Below, in pieces: positions 6,453-8,668 of a DNA stretch of 8,668 nucleotides. The translations under genes were made by a program, and so were the position numbers. Location of the stretch: positions 17,444-26,111 of the forward strand of contig DIZP01000049.1 in the NCBI GenBank assembly GCA_002429375.1, written 5' to 3'. The notes beneath the pieces are model-generated. The model did not search any database. It worked only from the letters and a program-made list of their open reading frames with translations, and was not told where the DNA came from. Within the stretch, counting starts at the first letter, position 1, and every line of letters starts with the position of its first letter. Source of the stretch: a bacterium UBA6025 (GTDB lineage Bacteria > Patescibacteriota > Saccharimonadia > Saccharimonadales > Saccharimonadaceae).

Positions 6453-6461
6453 ATTATATCA
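6453..6461 (-). promoter_or_regulatory. Extended -10 promoter of the 318-aa gene, leaderless spacing
   Basis: The minus strand reads TGA-TATAAT-ATGGCTT-ATG. TGnTATAAT is a full extended -10 element, which would explain the poor -35 (CCCTCC at 17 bp). The 7-nt spacer to the ATG places transcription initiation at or one base before the start codon. A second ATG at 6452 lies just after the hexamer but is out of frame with the gene. Confidence 0.65.
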
Positions 6462-6503
6462 CGGATGTCCTAAGGGGAGGGCTCCGGTCATAACCGTAAC
6501 TGG

Positions 6504-7496
6504 CTATTTGGACTTTTTAGCTTTGCCAATGATATGGCGGTTGTATCGTTTGATGAGGATGCTGAGGGCGATGAAGCCACCGATGAGCAGGGCGATTCCA
6601 GCGGCTATCAAGCGATACGGAATGACCCAGAACGTGATACTAGAGGTGACAACTTGCTTGTTGGCTCCATAGGTAACGCTGAGGTCGGCTTTGTAGCGGC
6701 CAAATAAAACTTTATTACCAATGTTCGTGCTATCGAGTGGCGATTCAAACTTACGGATGCTTTGAGGCAGAATATCGTGTGGTGGCTGGTTGACGCCAAG
6801 CGTCGCGACTTTGTTGTTGAACATATCGGTTATCGTGACGAGGCCAGCCGGTTCTTCATGGATGTTACCGGTATTTTTGAGTCGCTCGACGAAGGTAATA
6901 GGCGCTGATTCAAAAAGGGTACCAGGTTTTCCGTTGTTATTGGCGAAAAACTGTTCGACGGCCAGGCCTTCCTTGGCGGCACCGTTCACTTTCAACAGGA
7001 TCAAGGCGCCAAGACTGGCCGATAGCGAGACGCCGGTATCCTTGAGCTCGGGAGGGGTTCCCGTGAACCGAACGACACCATAATAGCCTCCAGGTGAGGC
7101 AGTTTTGGGGACGTTGATAGTAATGGTTAGATTCTTAATTTCTCTTGATTTCAGCGTCAGTTGTGATAGAGGACTAATCCATGACTTGAGTGAATAGGGG
7201 TTGGAGGTACTGTCATCGAGAATAATCTTTGGTGTGCCATCTTCTCCACCAGCCACAAAGTCATTAATCTGGTTACTGACCACGAGACTTCCTTTTGAAA
7301 CATCGCGTAAACTGATAGTCGCTTTGATAGTCTGTCCAGGATCTGCCGATAGATTAAGCACCGGTGGTCCAATTTCAAGCGCTTGTGCGCCGGTCCCGGC
7401 TGCTTGAGCTCCAGCGAACGATACGGGTATGAGTACTCCGACAAGTAGCGTGACGACTCCCGCTATGCTAAGGATTGAGAGAGAGCGTTTTATCAT
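6504..7496 (-). CDS. DUF916-like (WxL-interacting-protein-like) membrane protein, 330 aa
   Basis: A signal peptide covers about residues 1-30 (hydrophobic core 8-27, cleavage near SFAGA). Residues about 40-155 fit the DUF916 / WxL-protein peptidoglycan-binding domain pattern: LEIGPPVLNLSADPGQTI at the start, then LTLKSREIKNLTITINVPKT and ASPGGYYGVVRF. Residues about 165-290 form a second Ig-like beta domain, in the place of DUF3324 / host-binding domain, including RLKNTGNIHEEPAG and LFGRYKADLSVTYG. A membrane helix at about 295-315 and a basic tail (KRYNRHIIGKAKKSK) anchor it, with the domains outside. Length and topology match the Firmicutes family. The ATG lies 2 nt after the stop of the 374-aa gene with no good Shine-Dalgarno, implying translational coupling. 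Inferred role: membrane partner or anchor of the preceding secreted protein. The stop is TAG, the only one in the window. Confidence 0.8.
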   Translation of the reverse strand: MIKRSLSILSIAGVVTLLVGVLIPVSFAGAQAAGTGAQALEIGPPVLNLSADPGQTIKATISLRDVSKGSLVVSNQINDFVAGGEDGTPKIILDDSTSNPYSLKSWISPLSQLTLKSREIKNLTITINVPKTASPGGYYGVVRFTGTPPELKDTGVSLSASLGALILLKVNGAAKEGLAVEQFFANNNGKPGTLFESAPITFVERLKNTGNIHEEPAGLVTITDMFNNKVATLGVNQPPHDILPQSIRKFESPLDSTNIGNKVLFGRYKADLSVTYGANKQVVTSSITFWVIPYRLIAAGIALLIGGFIALSILIKRYNRHIIGKAKKSK

Positions 7497-7498
7497 GA

Positions 7499-8623
7499 TT
7501 AGAAGGTCGCTGTACAGATGTAGGTAAGGGTTGATACGTAGGTACCGGATGCCTGGTTACCAGCTACGTTGACGATGTACGAAGACGTATAGATTTGAGC
7601 GTTGGTAGGTCCAGCCCCGCCGTCGGCGCTGTTAGCGATGCTGTCACCAGAAACAAATTTAAAGGTATCAACCGTGTTGTAGCCGACCGCAGCTTGACCG
7701 CGGAGGCTTGTGCCGTTAGCGGCAGCAGTTACTTCTGCGCCAATCGCAACGGTTGAGGTAGCAACGGTGTTCAGTTTGAGGTTCATACCAAATTGACTCG
7801 TGCCGCGGACTCCTACTGATGCGGCGGCGAGCGCTGCGACGGTATTTGACCCAGAAGTCAGCGTCGGACCATTGACGGTTATACTGTACCCAGATACGGC
7901 ATTGGTTGAAGCGGCCATTTGAGAGCTTGCGGTGGCGGTATCGGTTGGTGAGAACAGCTGGTTAAAAGCGATGGCACCAGGCGTAGCGGTGCTACAGTCT
8001 GGGATACCTGCCGTCGTGAGGATGAGCGCTCCGGTACAGAAGATGAGGGATTCTGGCATAGTACCGGTCAGGACGATTTGAGTGGCGGTACTAGCGGCAA
8101 CCGTACCGGTATCGGTGGCACCTGTTGTCGCATCGATGCTAGTAAAGGTTGTCAGACGGACGAAGAAGGCCTGGTTATTAGCGGTCGGGTTGGTAATCGT
8201 ATTCAGTTGGTAGGACACGACCGTGTCGGCTGGTATTGCCGCGACGCTTCGAGTTATATAAGGAGCGCCGTTGGTGGTATTGGTCATGGTGAAGCCGGTG
8301 GCACCTGATTGGTTATTCAAGGTAGCAGAGGTAGTCACGAGGCCAGCTGGCATGGTACAGGTTCCGCTGGCGGTGGTACAATAATTGAATTGAATCGAAC
8401 CGATAGTCGCGGCACCACCAGGTACGGTGAAGTCGAATTTGTGATTTACCACACCGTTTGCCTTCGAACCACCGTCAGCGGCACCAGCCACCAAGGTCAA
8501 ACTACGGCCGGTAATTTGAGCAGCATTAGCGGTCTGCGATTGAAAAGCGGAGCTGACGGTCGCGAGGAATAATAATGCACTTAATATAATTCTTCTGCTA
8601 AAAACACCTTTTCTCACACTCAT
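7499..8623 (-). CDS. Secreted Ser/Thr/Ala-rich beta-structured surface protein, WxL-like by context, 374 aa
   Basis: A classic signal peptide has basic residues (RKGVFSRR), a hydrophobic core at 12-27 and a likely cleavage after ANA at residue 34. The mature protein is rich in Thr, Ala, Gly and Asn and almost wholly beta-like. The first part (36-195) opens QITGRSLTLVAGAADGGSK and has SIQFNYCTTASGTC (C82, C89). The second part follows LIFC (C196) and C210 and ends GTYVSTLTYICTATF (C370). This C-terminal strand recalls the end of WxL domains, but the W-x-L motifs are absent; the closest segment is TSQFGMNLKLN. There is no transmembrane segment or LPxTG, so retention needs a partner, plausibly the DUF916-like product encoded 2 nt downstream. 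The start is supported by a near-consensus promoter abutting the ATG. I recognise this as a frequent Saccharibacteria-type secreted protein, but its function is unknown to me; surface layer, fibre or adhesin are possibilities. Confidence 0.85.
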   Translation of the reverse strand: MSVRKGVFSRRIILSALLFLATVSSAFQSQTANAAQITGRSLTLVAGAADGGSKANGVVNHKFDFTVPGGAATIGSIQFNYCTTASGTCTMPAGLVTTSATLNNQSGATGFTMTNTTNGAPYITRSVAAIPADTVVSYQLNTITNPTANNQAFFVRLTTFTSIDATTGATDTGTVAASTATQIVLTGTMPESLIFCTGALILTTAGIPDCSTATPGAIAFNQLFSPTDTATASSQMAASTNAVSGYSITVNGPTLTSGSNTVAALAAASVGVRGTSQFGMNLKLNTVATSTVAIGAEVTAAANGTSLRGQAAVGYNTVDTFKFVSGDSIANSADGGAGPTNAQIYTSSYIVNVAGNQASGTYVSTLTYICTATF

Positions 8624-8629
8624 GTGCGA

Positions 8630-8659
8630 ATTGTAGCATGAGCGTTAAGTGGCCGTCAA
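8630..8659 (-). promoter_or_regulatory. Promoter of the 374/330-aa operon, leaderless spacing
   Basis: On the minus strand TTGACG (8659-8654) is followed by an 18-nt spacer ending in TGC, then TACAAT (8635-8630), then TCGCAC and the ATG at 8623. The -35 and -10 hexamers each match 5 of 6 consensus positions, and TGC adds the extended -10 dinucleotide. The 6-nt gap to the ATG puts the predicted +1 on the start codon itself. This is the strongest promoter visible in the window and would drive both the secreted protein and its DUF916-like partner. Confidence 0.7.
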
Positions 8660-8668
8660 CAAAATTGT

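Noticed and set aside
6485..6496. Hairpin CGGT-CATA-ACCG just downstream of the DUF916-like gene
   Set aside because: Four base pairs and no U-run. The downstream extended -10 shows the region carries a promoter, but termination is not supported.

Overview
The window looks like chromosomal DNA from a Candidate Phyla Radiation (Patescibacteria) bacterium, most likely a Candidatus Saccharibacteria (TM7) lineage. The basis is protein style rather than a marker gene. There is a Ser/Thr/Gly/Ala-rich secreted protein ending in a TY-x-STLTYICTATF-like strand, a DUF916-like partner, a small membrane protein opening with a His-rich RHHNHSGRLRPHEHTSY leader, and a very large beta-rich fibre-like protein. 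All are of kinds I associate with Saccharibacteria surface loci. G+C is roughly one half by eye, all seven stops are TAA or TAG, and no in-frame TGA interrupts the genes, so nothing suggests the UGA=Gly code of Gracilibacteria/Absconditabacteria. There are no RNA genes, CRISPR arrays, insertion sequences or recombinases.

Layout. The left edge (2-695) has two plus-strand genes: the tail of an unrecognised protein (2-175) and a 166-residue membrane-anchored Ig-like protein (195-695). They converge, with a 5-bp gap, on a minus-strand block filling the rest of the window. In transcription order this block holds a 374-aa secreted protein (8623-7499), a 330-aa DUF916-like membrane protein 2 nt later (7496-6504), a 318-aa Ig-like + PKD-like double-membrane-anchored protein (6445-5489), a 133-bp gap with an inverted repeat, a 1359-aa secreted fibre/adhesin (5355-1276), and a 181-aa membrane-anchored protein (1246-701).

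All five minus-strand products, and the 166-aa plus-strand product, are predicted to be exported or membrane-tethered, so this is a cell-surface locus. The 374/330 pair recalls the WxL-protein + DUF916/DUF3324 arrangement of Firmicutes, in which a membrane-bound DUF916 protein helps hold a secreted WxL protein at the wall. Here the secreted partner lacks obvious W-x-L motifs, so the parallel is by architecture and context only. The 1359-aa protein has the N-terminal module often seen on tail-fibre/S74-type surface proteins, Gly-rich beta repeats, a jelly-roll-like carbohydrate-binding candidate domain and a beta-rich C-terminus, without any membrane or sortase anchor.

The most striking regulatory feature is that three minus-strand genes (374, 318 and 181 aa) have a clear -10 hexamer ending exactly 6, 7 and 6 nt before the ATG. 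This predicts leaderless mRNAs that begin at or next to the start codon. Downstream genes either follow a stop after 2 nt (330 aa) or carry a Shine-Dalgarno-like AAGG (166 aa).
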